Positions 1 through 6,128 of a DNA stretch of 6,785 bases are shown in pieces. Position 1 is the stretch's first letter; each line of letters begins with the position of its first letter. The notes under the pieces were generated by a model that was given only the letters and a program-made list of their open reading frames with translations, had not been told where the DNA came from and made no database searches. The position numbers and the translations under genes are program-made. Source of the stretch: Acidianus hospitalis (GTDB lineage Archaea > Thermoproteota > Thermoprotei_A > Sulfolobales > Sulfolobaceae); assembly GCA_003086435.1 (NCBI GenBank), contig QEFD01000125.1, positions 1 to 6,785 on the forward strand, given 5' to 3'.

Positions 1-1
1 T

Positions 2-154
2 TATAAATTAAGATCTCTAGGAAATTGTTCTAATCTTAAAGTAGAAGTTCATGAGGATAGAATAGTATTAAGAAAAAGATGCGGAGATACAATAGTTGAG
101 ATTAATTTATCAAATAAAGACGAAGCCTACATGAAGGTATCTATTTCTTACTGA
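2..154 (+). CDS. C-terminal end of an unrecognised protein (5' end outside window)
   Basis: An open reading frame enters from the left edge and runs 50 codons to a TGA at 152-154. The peptide is charged, mixed alpha/beta in character, with two cysteines (residues 9 and 27 of the visible part), and it ends in MKVSISY. I see no family motif, so no function is offered. Support for it being real: it is open to the window edge, its codon use (AGA, ATA, TTA) matches the neighbours, and its stop lies only two bases from the stop of the converging ctaB gene, a typical tight archaeal convergent junction. T-runs just beyond the stop (155-158 and 165-169) could end its transcript inside the 3' end of ctaB. 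The fragment is short, so a chance open frame cannot be excluded. Confidence 0.55.
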   Translation, partial: YKLRSLGNCSNLKVEVHEDRIVLRKRCGDTIVEINLSNKDEAYMKVSISY

Positions 155-156
155 TT

Positions 157-1020
157 TTAAATTATTTTTAATATTATAATAGTTAGTAATATAACTGCAA
201 GATATGGGGCGGATATTTTGAAGGATTTCCAGGCTTCTTCTGCCGTGGGATTCCTAAAAAGAACCATGGAATTATAAAGCAACAAGGCGGTCATTATTGA
301 AGTTACTATCAAATAAGGTAGACCTACGTAGAGATATAATACTAACGCAAATGGAGCCATTAAAGCATTGGAAATTGCAATATACTTTGCGGAATCCTTT
401 TCTGGTAGAAGGACTGGTAACATAGGAATTCCAGCTTTGCTATAATCTTCCTTATATTTTAGAGCTAGAGACCAAAAATGACCGGGGGTCCACATAAATA
501 TTAGCAATCCCAACAACAAAGAAGAAATGGTAAAAGAATCTGTCATTGCAGCATATCCTGCCCAAGCCGCAGCACTTCCTGCAAATCCTCCAATAACAAT
601 ATTTAATGGTGTTCTAGGTTTTAACCAAATAGTATACACTAGAATGTAAATTAATCCTCCTAATAGTATAAAGAAGGAAGTTAATGGATTTGCAATTAAT
701 CCTATAGCTGTTCCCAAAACGAGCATTACTGAGCCGACAAGTATCGCTTCTTTCTTGCTCACATAACCCATTACTGTAGGCCTTTTAGAAGTCCTTTTCA
801 TTACTTTATCCTTATCAATCTCAATTCCTTCATTAATCATCATTGCTCCACCAGATGCTAGGGTTCCGCCAGCGAGTACGGAAATTAATGGGATCAGAAG
901 AAACTTAGAGGACAACGCTGCACCAGCTAACGCTGCAAGATCTAATAACCAAATAATTCTGGGTTTGCTAAGTTTTGCATAATAAATTAATTTTACAGTT
1001 GGTGAAGTTGCCATGATCAT
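157..1020 (-). CDS. ctaB: Protoheme IX prenyltransferase (heme O synthase, CtaB/Cox10 type, UbiA superfamily)
   Basis: Integral membrane enzyme that attaches a polyprenyl chain to the 2-vinyl group of heme b, giving an O-type heme for terminal oxidases. The 287-residue protein is mostly hydrophobic, with roughly eight to nine membrane segments, the usual size for the family. The first polar motif is N63 with D69, D71, then R76-T-x3-R80-P81, matching the CtaB pattern N-x6-D-x-M-x-R-T-x2-[15 protein letters not shown] (133-145), WTPGHFW (177-183) and [12 protein letters not shown] (192-203) are further CtaB hallmarks and separate it from other UbiA enzymes. Two positions differ from common CtaB sequences: G180 replaces the second Pro of WTPPHFW, and the usual Pro pair after IGG-x-AG is Ala-rich (AAAWAG). 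Sulfolobus oxidases are known to carry geranylgeranyl-type heme, so geranylgeranyl rather than farnesyl diphosphate is the likely donor (inference). The start could be the ATG at 1020 or the ATG two codons later at 1014. No ribosome-binding site precedes either. Confidence 0.93.
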   Translation of the reverse strand: MIMATSPTVKLIYYAKLSKPRIIWLLDLAALAGAALSSKFLLIPLISVLAGGTLASGGAMMINEGIEIDKDKVMKRTSKRPTVMGYVSKKEAILVGSVMLVLGTAIGLIANPLTSFFILLGGLIYILVYTIWLKPRTPLNIVIGGFAGSAAAWAGYAAMTDSFTISSLLLGLLIFMWTPGHFWSLALKYKEDYSKAGIPMLPVLLPEKDSAKYIAISNALMAPFALVLYLYVGLPYLIVTSIMTALLLYNSMVLFRNPTAEEAWKSFKISAPYLAVILLTIIILKII

Positions 1021-1034
1021 CTAAGCTATTTTGG

Positions 1035-1050
1035 TTTTTAAGGTTAAAAA
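1035..1050 (-). promoter_or_regulatory. Possible TATA boxes for ctaB in the 55-base hom-ctaB gap
   Basis: On the minus strand the gap between hom and ctaB holds TTTTTAA (1050-1044), centred about 27 bases before the ATG at 1020, and CTTAAAAA (1042-1035), centred about 24-25 bases before the alternative ATG at 1014. No GGTG or GGAGG sequence precedes ctaB, whereas the genes upstream in the cluster do have one. This fits a leaderless transcript starting at the ctaB start codon, in addition to or instead of read-through from hom. AT-rich DNA makes chance TATA matches common, so confidence is limited. Confidence 0.4.
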
Positions 1051-1075
1051 TTTGGTTTATAACAATTCTAATATT

Positions 1076-2017
1076 TTACAGTCCTGGTAAATTCTCTCCT
1101 CTCAATAATAAAATCAAGTCTGAAAATGCTCCATAAGCAGCATTTAGTGGTCCTGCTCCTGGACCTACAATAGTTATTTTTTGAATGTCACTTTCTATCT
1201 CTAGTGCATTGTTAACCCCATCTACATTATAAAGAAAATCCTCTTTTGTAATCTCCATTGGTTTCACATAAGTTTCTTTTTCGTCTGCATATGCTATGAG
1301 TTTTATTTTATTACCTCTTTTCAGAGCATCTCCAATTTCTATATTACCTATTCCCTCAAACTTTACATCATTAATTGAGATGTATCTAGAGAAATACACA
1401 TTAGATAGGATTGTTATTTTCCCTGCAGCGTCAAAACCATTTATATCAAGTGTTGGATCTCTTTCTGCATAACCTAGTTCTTGAGCTTCCTTTAATGCCT
1501 CATTAAAAGATAACCCTTGACTCATCCTAGTTAAGATATAATTAGTTGTACCGTTTAGGATACCCCTTATTTTCCTAACTTTCATTGCTGGCAAAATTCT
1601 GTAAAGATTTATTGAAGGAGTACCGCTCATTACAGTAGCTTGAAAGAATATCTTAGAACCGTGCGATATTGCAGTATTTATTATTTCCTTATATTTTAAC
1701 GCTAATGGAGCCTTATTTGTAGTAATAACGTGAATTCCCCTCTTTAATGCGCTCAAATATAATGAAAGCGATGGCTCTCCAGTCTTGTAGTTTGCAGAGG
1801 CCATATCTACAACTACATCAGGCTGAACTTCATCTAACGCTTCCAAAGCGTTAATCTTCTTGTCTGGAACGAACTCTTCTTGATCTTTTAACATTAATCC
1901 TCTAGTTGTTACAATTCCAGCAATTTTTACATTTTCTAACTCTTTTACTTTCTTTTCGTGAAGTAATTTTCTAAACGCTTTTCCTACATTTCCATATCCT
2001 ACGAGCATTAACTTCAA
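1076..2017 (-). CDS. hom: Homoserine dehydrogenase
   Basis: Cytoplasmic NAD(P)-dependent oxidoreductase that interconverts aspartate 4-semialdehyde and L-homoserine, on the route to threonine and methionine. The 313 residues are the short, single-function form: no aspartokinase part and no C-terminal ACT domain, as in other Sulfolobales enzymes. The Rossmann dinucleotide motif GYGNVG is at 7-12 and TTNKAP at 99-104, with K102. [11 protein letters not shown] (155-165) lies in the catalytic domain. The family signature runs from A178 to K200 (LGYAERDP, then [11 protein letters not shown]). E185, D196 and K200, together with K102, match by spacing the catalytic residues known from yeast homoserine dehydrogenase. 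GPGAG (285-289) is the conserved C-terminal return to the nucleotide fold. The start is a TTG whose last two bases belong to the TGA stop of the upstream gene (TTGA overlap), with AGGTGG seven bases before it. A later in-frame ATG (codon 4) would lie only three residues before the GxGxxG motif, so TTG is preferred. Confidence 0.95.
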   Translation of the reverse strand: MKLMLVGYGNVGKAFRKLLHEKKVKELENVKIAGIVTTRGLMLKDQEEFVPDKKINALEALDEVQPDVVVDMASANYKTGEPSLSLYLSALKRGIHVITTNKAPLALKYKEIINTAISHGSKIFFQATVMSGTPSINLYRILPAMKVRKIRGILNGTTNYILTRMSQGLSFNEALKEAQELGYAERDPTLDINGFDAAGKITILSNVYFSRYISINDVKFEGIGNIEIGDALKRGNKIKLIAYADEKETYVKPMEITKEDFLYNVDGVNNALEIESDIQKITIVGPGAGPLNAAYGAFSDLILLLRGENLPGL

Positions 2018-2676
2018 CTGAAAACCACCTGGTGTGTTTGTTTACCTCCTAAATACTTAAGCACTAATTCAACTACAATATTCACAGCATTGCCTACTAA
2101 TTCCTGCGGTACTCCAGGAACGCCTGCACCAACTATTAATATATCCCTTGTAGTATCTGTTACGCTAGTTATCTTTGAATCTCTATGAGGATAAATATGC
2201 ATTACTTTTTCCTTATCTACCATTATAGGTATTCCTTTTTGAAGAATTTCGGGCTTATCTTTTCCTATTGCGTAAAATTCTTCTCCTCCCTTACTCAGTA
2301 TTATTGAAGGTTCACCAACAATCTTGGAAATATCATAGATTCCTATTGGGACTAAAGTTGATGAGCTTGCTATATTACCTGCATCAACAATATCATTTAT
2401 TCTCGGAAGCTTACCGCTTCTGTTAATTCTTCTTCTTAATGCTTCTCCTGCTGGCCTTACTTTGGTAGGATCTATGCCTATTTTCCAATAAAAATCTCTG
2501 TAAGCTCTTACAATGGGATTGAGCTTTAGTTTTTCTGGATCTTCTTGAGAATACATTTCTTCGACTTTTCTCATTTCTTCCTCTAATTTTCCTTTACTAT
2601 TATTTACTCCTAGAACTTCAGTGTGGGCAATAAATATTCCAAGGTTTTTACAGTCTTCGCTCACAACTATATTCAT
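2014..2676 (-). CDS. Stand-alone B3/B4 tRNA-binding domain protein (PheRS beta editing-domain relative)
   Basis: This 220-residue soluble protein resembles the B3/B4 domain of the phenylalanyl-tRNA synthetase beta subunit, the module that removes wrongly attached tyrosine from tRNA(Phe), but it has no synthetase part. The family pattern is visible: a helical region with [18 protein letters not shown] (53-70), then [14 protein letters not shown] (71-84), then [17 protein letters not shown] (90-106), where the IVDAGN stretch resembles VVDxxN in Phe[11 protein letters not shown] (110-119) parallels the FD-x-DKI segment of PheT. A glycine-rich stretch, GAGVPGVP (183-190), precedes the last helix. 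Family membership is clear, but no role is established for archaeal stand-alone members. Editing of mischarged tRNA in trans is an inference, and I could not map editing-site residues with confidence. The gene overlaps the upstream nikR-like gene (ATGA) and the downstream hom gene (TTGA), so it is the middle of a coupled trio. GAGGTG lies eight bases before the ATG. Confidence 0.85.
   Translation of the reverse strand: MNIVVSEDCKNLGIFIAHTEVLGVNNSKGKLEEEMRKVEEMYSQEDPEKLKLNPIVRAYRDFYWKIGIDPTKVRPAGEALRRRINRSGKLPRINDIVDAGNIASSSTLVPIGIYDISKIVGEPSIILSKGGEEFYAIGKDKPEILQKGIPIMVDKEKVMHIYPHRDSKITSVTDTTRDILIVGAGVPGVPQELVGNAVNIVVELVLKYLGGKQTHQVVFS
2025..2030 (-). promoter_or_regulatory. Ribosome-binding site deciding the TTG start of hom
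   Basis: AGGTGG on the minus strand ends seven bases before the TTG at 2017, inside the 3' end of the B3/B4 gene. It complements the 3' end of archaeal 16S rRNA and supports TTG rather than the ATG three codons later as the start of hom. Confidence 0.75.
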
Positions 2677-3068
2677 TTTTCCTTCACCTCATATGTTAGT
2701 AATTTAGCCTTTTTAACTCCTTTAATTTGAGATAAGGAAGAAATTAACTTTACTAAATCGGATTTTTTACCTTTTACTGCTATTGCTTCCATGCATTCTT
2801 TCTCATTAAGATGAATATGAAGAGTAGAAATTATTGAAGAAAGCTTCTCGTGTTGTAATTTAGTAATTTCATCAGTAACTTCGTCATCATAAATTATATT
2901 TATTATCCCAACTACGTCCACGTCTTCCAAAGAATTTTCATCTAAAAAATTTTTAATTGCTATTTGAAAAATCTTAGATCTATCAAGAGAAGATGAAGTT
3001 TTCATAAACTTATCGAGCTGTTCCATTATGTCTTTAGGGATCGAAACACTAATCTTTTCTACATTCAT
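2673..3068 (-). CDS. nikR: NikR-family nickel-responsive transcriptional regulator (ribbon-helix-helix)
   Basis: DNA-binding regulator of 131 residues, the usual NikR length. Residues 4-45 form a ribbon-helix-helix: the beta strand EKISVSIP, then helices MEQLDKFM and [13 protein letters not shown]. Residues about 50-128 match the NikR C-terminal ACT-like metal-sensing domain, including STLHIHL (81-87) and EAIAVKG (94-100). H73, H84, H86 and C92 reproduce exactly the spacing of the four nickel ligands of E. coli NikR (H76, H87, H89, C95), so the high-affinity site appears intact. Family members form tetramers and repress target genes when nickel is bound. No nickel transporter, hydrogenase or urease gene lies in this window, so its target is unknown; its own promoter and that of divergent tldD are the nearest candidates. 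It heads the cluster with the B3/B4 and hom genes and overlaps the former by four bases. No ribosome-binding site precedes the ATG, but a TATA box sits at about -26, consistent with a leaderless message. Confidence 0.88.
   Translation of the reverse strand: MNVEKISVSIPKDIMEQLDKFMKTSSSLDRSKIFQIAIKNFLDENSLEDVDVVGIINIIYDDEVTDEITKLQHEKLSSIISTLHIHLNEKECMEAIAVKGKKSDLVKLISSLSQIKGVKKAKLLTYEVKEK
2685..2690 (-). promoter_or_regulatory. Ribosome-binding site of the B3/B4 gene
   Basis: GAGGTG on the minus strand lies eight bases before the ATG at 2676 and within the last codons of the nikR-like gene. With the ATGA stop/start overlap it indicates translation from a shared transcript. Confidence 0.75.
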
Positions 3069-3069
3069 A

Positions 3070-3077
3070 CTTAAAAC
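3070..3077 (+). promoter_or_regulatory. Possible TATA box of tldD
   Basis: CTTAAAAC is centred about 25-26 bases before the tldD ATG at 3099, the leaderless spacing. It begins two bases after the nikR start codon and faces the nikR TATA box across the same 30 bases. It conflicts with the strong ribosome-binding site at 3081-3089, which would not be transcribed if the message began at the ATG. The true promoter might therefore lie further left, inside nikR, but I see no better TATA box there. Confidence 0.4.
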
Positions 3078-3080
3078 TAA

Positions 3081-3089
3081 GGAGGAGGT
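3081..3089 (+). promoter_or_regulatory. Strong ribosome-binding site of tldD
   Basis: GGAGGAGGT lies nine bases before the tldD ATG and is the strongest anti-16S match in the window. It supports the ATG at 3099 as the start. For it to function, the transcript must begin at or before about 3080. Confidence 0.7.
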
Positions 3090-3090
3090 T

Positions 3091-3098
3091 TTTATTAA
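3091..3098 (-). promoter_or_regulatory. TATA box of the nikR-B3/B4-hom operon
   Basis: TTAATAAA on the minus strand is centred about 26-27 bases before the nikR ATG at 3068, the position expected when transcription begins at the start codon itself. The absence of a ribosome-binding site before nikR supports a leaderless transcript. The box lies immediately before the tldD start codon. Confidence 0.6.
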
Positions 3099-4436
3099 AT
3101 GATTGAAGTTTTAAAAAAGGCTGAAAATCTAGGCGCAATCTTTGCCGATGTAAGGCATTATAGGTATGACGAGTTATCGCTAGTTGTTACAGAGAATAGA
3201 AAATACGTAACAACTAATGGAGTAGATGAAGGTTATTCGTTAAGAGTACTGTATAATGGAAATTGGGGCTATTCGAATTCAACAAAACTTGGCGATGAAG
3301 AAGTAAGAAATGCAATAAACTCTGCTTATGGCGATGAAAAAGTTAATATAACTTTCTTACCGTCGAAAAAGGATAAAGTTGTAATAAAACAGGAAAAACC
3401 ATTGTCAAAAAGTTTAGAAGAAATAATGTCTGATTTAGATAAGATTAAGGGAGAGCTACTCAAGGATGAAAGAGTAAAATCTGTTAACGTTAGATATTTT
3501 CATGAAGGAGTAAAGAAAGACTATGCAAGCACAGAAGGAAGAGAAATTTACCAAGAATATGTATTGAGCGGAATTTCAATTTCAGCCGTTGCTAGAGAAG
3601 GTGACATTGTCGCATCTTCCTTCTATTCTGCATATACTTACAAAGGATATCCATTAGAAGTATTTGACATAAACCAAATGATAGAGACGTTAAGAAAAAG
3701 ATTAAATAATCAACTTAAAGGCAAAACTCCCAAGGCTGGAGAATTCGATGTAGTACTTGGACCGGACGTTGTAGGAGTCTTTTCACACGAAGCATTAGGT
3801 CACTTAGCTGAGGCGGACTTAGCAGTTAATGGAATACTTGGTCAACTAAGAGGAAAGAAAATTGCCCCAGATTACGTATCAGTACACGATTCACCTAAAA
3901 TGGATTATAATATGGCTATAGGACTTACTCCCTATGATGATGAAGGAGTTGAAGGCAGAGAGGTAAAGATAGTAGAAAAAGGAATTGTTTCAGAATTCCT
4001 AGTAGATAGATATTATTCAACGTTCCTAGGAGAAAGGCCTACCGGCAATGCAAGGGCTGAAGATTTTAGAAGTCCTATACTAATTAGGATGAGAAATACA
4101 TTCATGCTTCCAGGGGATAGGAAGGTTGAGGAATTAATTAGCGAAATAAAAGAAGGATATTACATAGTTTCTCCCCTTGGAGGTCAAACTAGTCCAGACG
4201 GAACATTCCAATTTGGAATACAGGAAGGATATTATATTCATAACGGTGAAATAGGAGAACCTATTAGGAACATGGGAATTTCAGGTTATACTATAGAAAC
4301 TCTAGGTAGAATAAAAGGAGTTTCAAAGGAGTTTGATGTGTGGCCTGGCTTTTGCGGTAAAGGCGGGCAAAGCGTTCCAGTAGGCACTGGCGGGCCTTAT
4401 ATAAGTGTTAAGGTTAAGGTGGGAGGATATGTTTGA
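3099..4436 (+). CDS. tldD: TldD subunit of the TldD/TldE metalloprotease
   Basis: Catalytic, zinc-binding subunit of the cytoplasmic TldD/TldE peptidase, a heterodimer that in E. coli degrades unfolded peptides and helps mature microcin B17 and process the CcdA antitoxin. The 445 residues are a normal length. The N-terminal domain carries [19 protein letters not shown] (41-59), the family's G-x2-x-G-x-x-x-R-V...G-x-x-G-Y pattern. The C-terminal domain holds the metal motif HEALGH (H230, E231, H235), followed by LAEAD. Further conserved blocks are YDDEG (279-283), [11 protein letters not shown] (316-326), [15 protein letters not shown] (358-372) and [16 protein letters not shown] (418-433). 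C419 in the last block is the likely third metal ligand, as in bacterial TldD. The catalytic site therefore looks complete. tldE follows with an 8-base overlap, so the two subunits are made together. The natural substrate in archaea is unknown, and no small precursor-peptide gene is visible nearby. Confidence 0.95.
   Translation: MIEVLKKAENLGAIFADVRHYRYDELSLVVTENRKYVTTNGVDEGYSLRVLYNGNWGYSNSTKLGDEEVRNAINSAYGDEKVNITFLPSKKDKVVIKQEKPLSKSLEEIMSDLDKIKGELLKDERVKSVNVRYFHEGVKKDYASTEGREIYQEYVLSGISISAVAREGDIVASSFYSAYTYKGYPLEVFDINQMIETLRKRLNNQLKGKTPKAGEFDVVLGPDVVGVFSHEALGHLAEADLAVNGILGQLRGKKIAPDYVSVHDSPKMDYNMAIGLTPYDDEGVEGREVKIVEKGIVSEFLVDRYYSTFLGERPTGNARAEDFRSPILIRMRNTFMLPGDRKVEELISEIKEGYYIVSPLGGQTSPDGTFQFGIQEGYYIHNGEIGEPIRNMGISGYTIETLGRIKGVSKEFDVWPGFCGKGGQSVPVGTGGPYISVKVKVGGYV
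4417..4426 (+). promoter_or_regulatory. Ribosome-binding site deciding the start of tldE
   Basis: AGGTGGGAGG lies within the end of tldD. Its GGTG part is seven bases before the ATG at 4429. This favours that ATG over the in-frame GTG at 4405, which has no such site and would add eight residues not expected in the family. Confidence 0.75.
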
Positions 4437-5676
4437 GATACTAGATAAGGCAAAAAATCAAGGGTATTCTGCAGAAATTTTCTACGTAAAAAGGACGGAG
4501 TTCTCAATAAACGAGGAAAAACAAATATATTCTAGGTTCCTAAACGAAGAAGGTTACGGTCTCAGAGTGTTTAAAGATGGAAAAGTTGGTTTCGCTTATT
4601 CTACAAGACTTGACGAGAACCTATTGGATAATGCAATAAAATCTTGGAAAGTCTCTGAAAGAGATGATGCAAATCAAATCCCTACACCTAATAAGGTAAA
4701 TTATTTGAATCTTTATAGGAAATTTGACTTAAGTGAAGTAGTAAAGGAAAAAATCAGGGAACTAGAAGATTTAAAGGAAAAGAAAATTAACATAGTAACC
4801 TTAAACTCTACAGCATGGGTTAGCGAAGTAGGAATTATTAGCACCGAAGGAATGAATTTAAGCGAAAAAAGAAGCGGAATCTCTGTAAGCGCCAGCGCAA
4901 ATTATAAGGATTCGACCTATGTTGGCCCAGAAATCTATGAGACGAGGTCCTTTAGAGATCCTTCAACTAGTATTGATGAAATGAAAGATACAATAATAGA
5001 GAAAGTTCAGATCACGTCCGAGAGAACTACTCTAGATTTTAAACCTAAGTCCGTAATCTTAACACCTAAAGCAGTTTACTATTTAGTATTTCCCTTGTTA
5101 AGCCACGCCATATCACTTGAGAATTATTATAGGAATAGAAGCCCTCTAAAAGAAGGAGAGCTAATAAACGAGAAATTGAGGATCATAGATAATCCACTAA
5201 TTGAGAACAGTGTCTATAGTAGGTCTTTTGACGGCGAAGGTCAACAATCACTAAACAATGAGATAATAAATGCTAATGTAAAGAAATTCCTTAGTAACCA
5301 CTATTGGTCTATTAAGGCTAAAAGAGAGAATACTGCTTCAGCTTCAAGAGGATATTCTTCGATACCTTACATTTATCCAAGTAATTTAGAATTTTACGTA
5401 AAGAATGAGGAAGAGGACTTATCTGAAGAAGGCAAAGTATACGTAGATGAAGTTCAAGGAGTGCACACAAGTAATTTTGATACTGGAGAATTCAGTGTAG
5501 TTGGTTCTGTATCTTGGATAATCAAAGATGGTAAAAAGATTTCATTGAAAGAGATAGTAGTTACGTCTAATCTAAAGGACTTACTTAAAGGAATTCAGAG
5601 AACCTCTAAAAAGAGACTAATGATAGGCAATGTTAGTACTGGAGAACTAGAAATTCAAGGCTTGAGCGTTGTCTAA
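4429..5676 (+). CDS. tldE: TldE/PmbA subunit of the TldD/TldE metalloprotease
   Basis: Partner subunit of TldD, paralogous to it but without catalytic metal ligands. From the ATG at 4429 it is 415 residues. The N-terminal domain begins [20 protein letters not shown] and contains [19 protein letters not shown] (41-59), the same pattern seen in TldD. Where TldD has its HExxxH motif, this protein has LSHAISLE (224-231): the first His is kept, but Glu and the second His are gone, as expected for a non-catalytic Tld[20 protein letters not shown] (346-364) followed by DGKK is the typical PmbA C-terminal block. The start overlaps the tldD stop by 8 bases, with a ribosome-binding site inside tldD; a GTG start at 4405 is possible but less likely. 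In the family both subunits are needed for activity, so the tight coupling fits equal production. A T-run right after the stop probably ends this two-gene transcript. Confidence 0.93.
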   Translation: MFEILDKAKNQGYSAEIFYVKRTEFSINEEKQIYSRFLNEEGYGLRVFKDGKVGFAYSTRLDENLLDNAIKSWKVSERDDANQIPTPNKVNYLNLYRKFDLSEVVKEKIRELEDLKEKKINIVTLNSTAWVSEVGIISTEGMNLSEKRSGISVSASANYKDSTYVGPEIYETRSFRDPSTSIDEMKDTIIEKVQITSERTTLDFKPKSVILTPKAVYYLVFPLLSHAISLENYYRNRSPLKEGELINEKLRIIDNPLIENSVYSRSFDGEGQQSLNNEIINANVKKFLSNHYWSIKAKRENTASASRGYSSIPYIYPSNLEFYVKNEEEDLSEEGKVYVDEVQGVHTSNFDTGEFSVVGSVSWIIKDGKKISLKEIVVTSNLKDLLKGIQRTSKKRLMIGNVSTGELEIQGLSVV

Positions 5677-5679
5677 AAA

Positions 5680-5685
5680 TTTTTT
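5680..5685 (+). terminator. Oligo-T terminator of tldD-tldE
   Basis: Six consecutive T residues begin four bases after the tldE stop codon and are followed by more AT-rich sequence. Archaeal RNA polymerase ends transcription at such T-runs without needing a hairpin. The next gene has its own promoter downstream. Confidence 0.55.
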
Positions 5686-5705
5686 AATTAAAACGTAAGA
5701 AAGAC

Positions 5706-5719
5706 TTATTATTATATTA
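5706..5719 (+). promoter_or_regulatory. TATA-region promoter of the universal stress protein gene
   Basis: The TTATTATTATATTA stretch covers about 30 to 17 bases before the ATG at 5736, and purine-rich GTAAGAAAGA just before it could serve as the BRE bound by TFB. No ribosome-binding site precedes the ATG, so a leaderless transcript starting at or next to the ATG is likely. Confidence 0.55.
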
Positions 5720-5735
5720 TTCTTTTAAATTTCTT

Positions 5736-6128
5736 ATGAAAGTAGTTTTAGCTTATGATGGATCAGATTATTCAAAGAAGGCTGTGTTTTTTGCTTTAAG
5801 ATTTCTTAAGAAGGAAGATGAAATACACTTAGTTACTGTAATAAAAGAAGCTCCAAAAAGCCCAGAACAAGTTATAATAGATTCTGAGGAGAAAGCAAAA
5901 AGGTCAATAGATGAGATAAAAAGTGAGTTAGAAGGCTATAACGTTAAGGAAAAAATTCTCGAAAGTAATGATGTTGTAGATAGCTTAATAGGATATTGTA
6001 AGGAAATTGGATGTGATTTAATAGTTACTGGTAGTAGAGGTCTAACAGGGTTAAAAAAGGTGATTTTAGGTAGCGTATCTTCAGCGTTAGTTAGTAAATC
6101 TCCCTATCCAGTTTTAGTTGTTAAGTAG
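5736..6128 (+). CDS. Universal stress protein, single UspA domain, ATP-binding type
   Basis: Small cytoplasmic protein of 130 residues with one complete Usp domain. It opens with the typical first strand MKVVLAYDGSDYSKKA (1-16), where D8 and the following GS are the family's nucleotide-contact start. It ends with the ATP-binding pattern G-x2-G-x9-G-S/T: G99, G102, G112 and S113 in GSRGLTGLKKVILGSVS (99-115). The final strand is YPVLVVK. The intact pattern points to the ATP-binding, probably dimeric, branch (MJ0577-like) rather than the non-binding E. coli UspA branch. The specific role is unknown; archaea carry many such paralogs. It has its own promoter 3' of tldE and no ribosome-binding site. 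Its TAG stop lies inside the last codons of the converging permease gene, an 8-base overlap. Confidence 0.93.
   Translation: MKVVLAYDGSDYSKKAVFFALRFLKKEDEIHLVTVIKEAPKSPEQVIIDSEEKAKRSIDEIKSELEGYNVKEKILESNDVVDSLIGYCKEIGCDLIVTGSRGLTGLKKVILGSVSSALVSKSPYPVLVVK

Noticed and set aside
3065..3070. TCATAC next to the nikR start, equal to one half of the E. coli NikR operator (GTATGA-N16-TCATAC)
   Set aside because: No GTATGA half-site lies at the required spacing, the six bases include the start codon, and archaeal NikR proteins need not share the E. coli operator. A single half-site is easily due to chance.
3099..5676. TldD/TldE as part of a modified-peptide (RiPP) gene cluster
   Set aside because: No precursor peptide, cyclodehydratase, radical SAM enzyme or exporter is visible nearby. 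The pair is widespread in archaea as a housekeeping gene set.
5675..5697. A/T-rich near-palindrome after tldE as an operator or hairpin
   Set aside because: It is made only of A and T runs, would give a weak hairpin, and is better explained as an archaeal T-run terminator next to a TATA-rich promoter.
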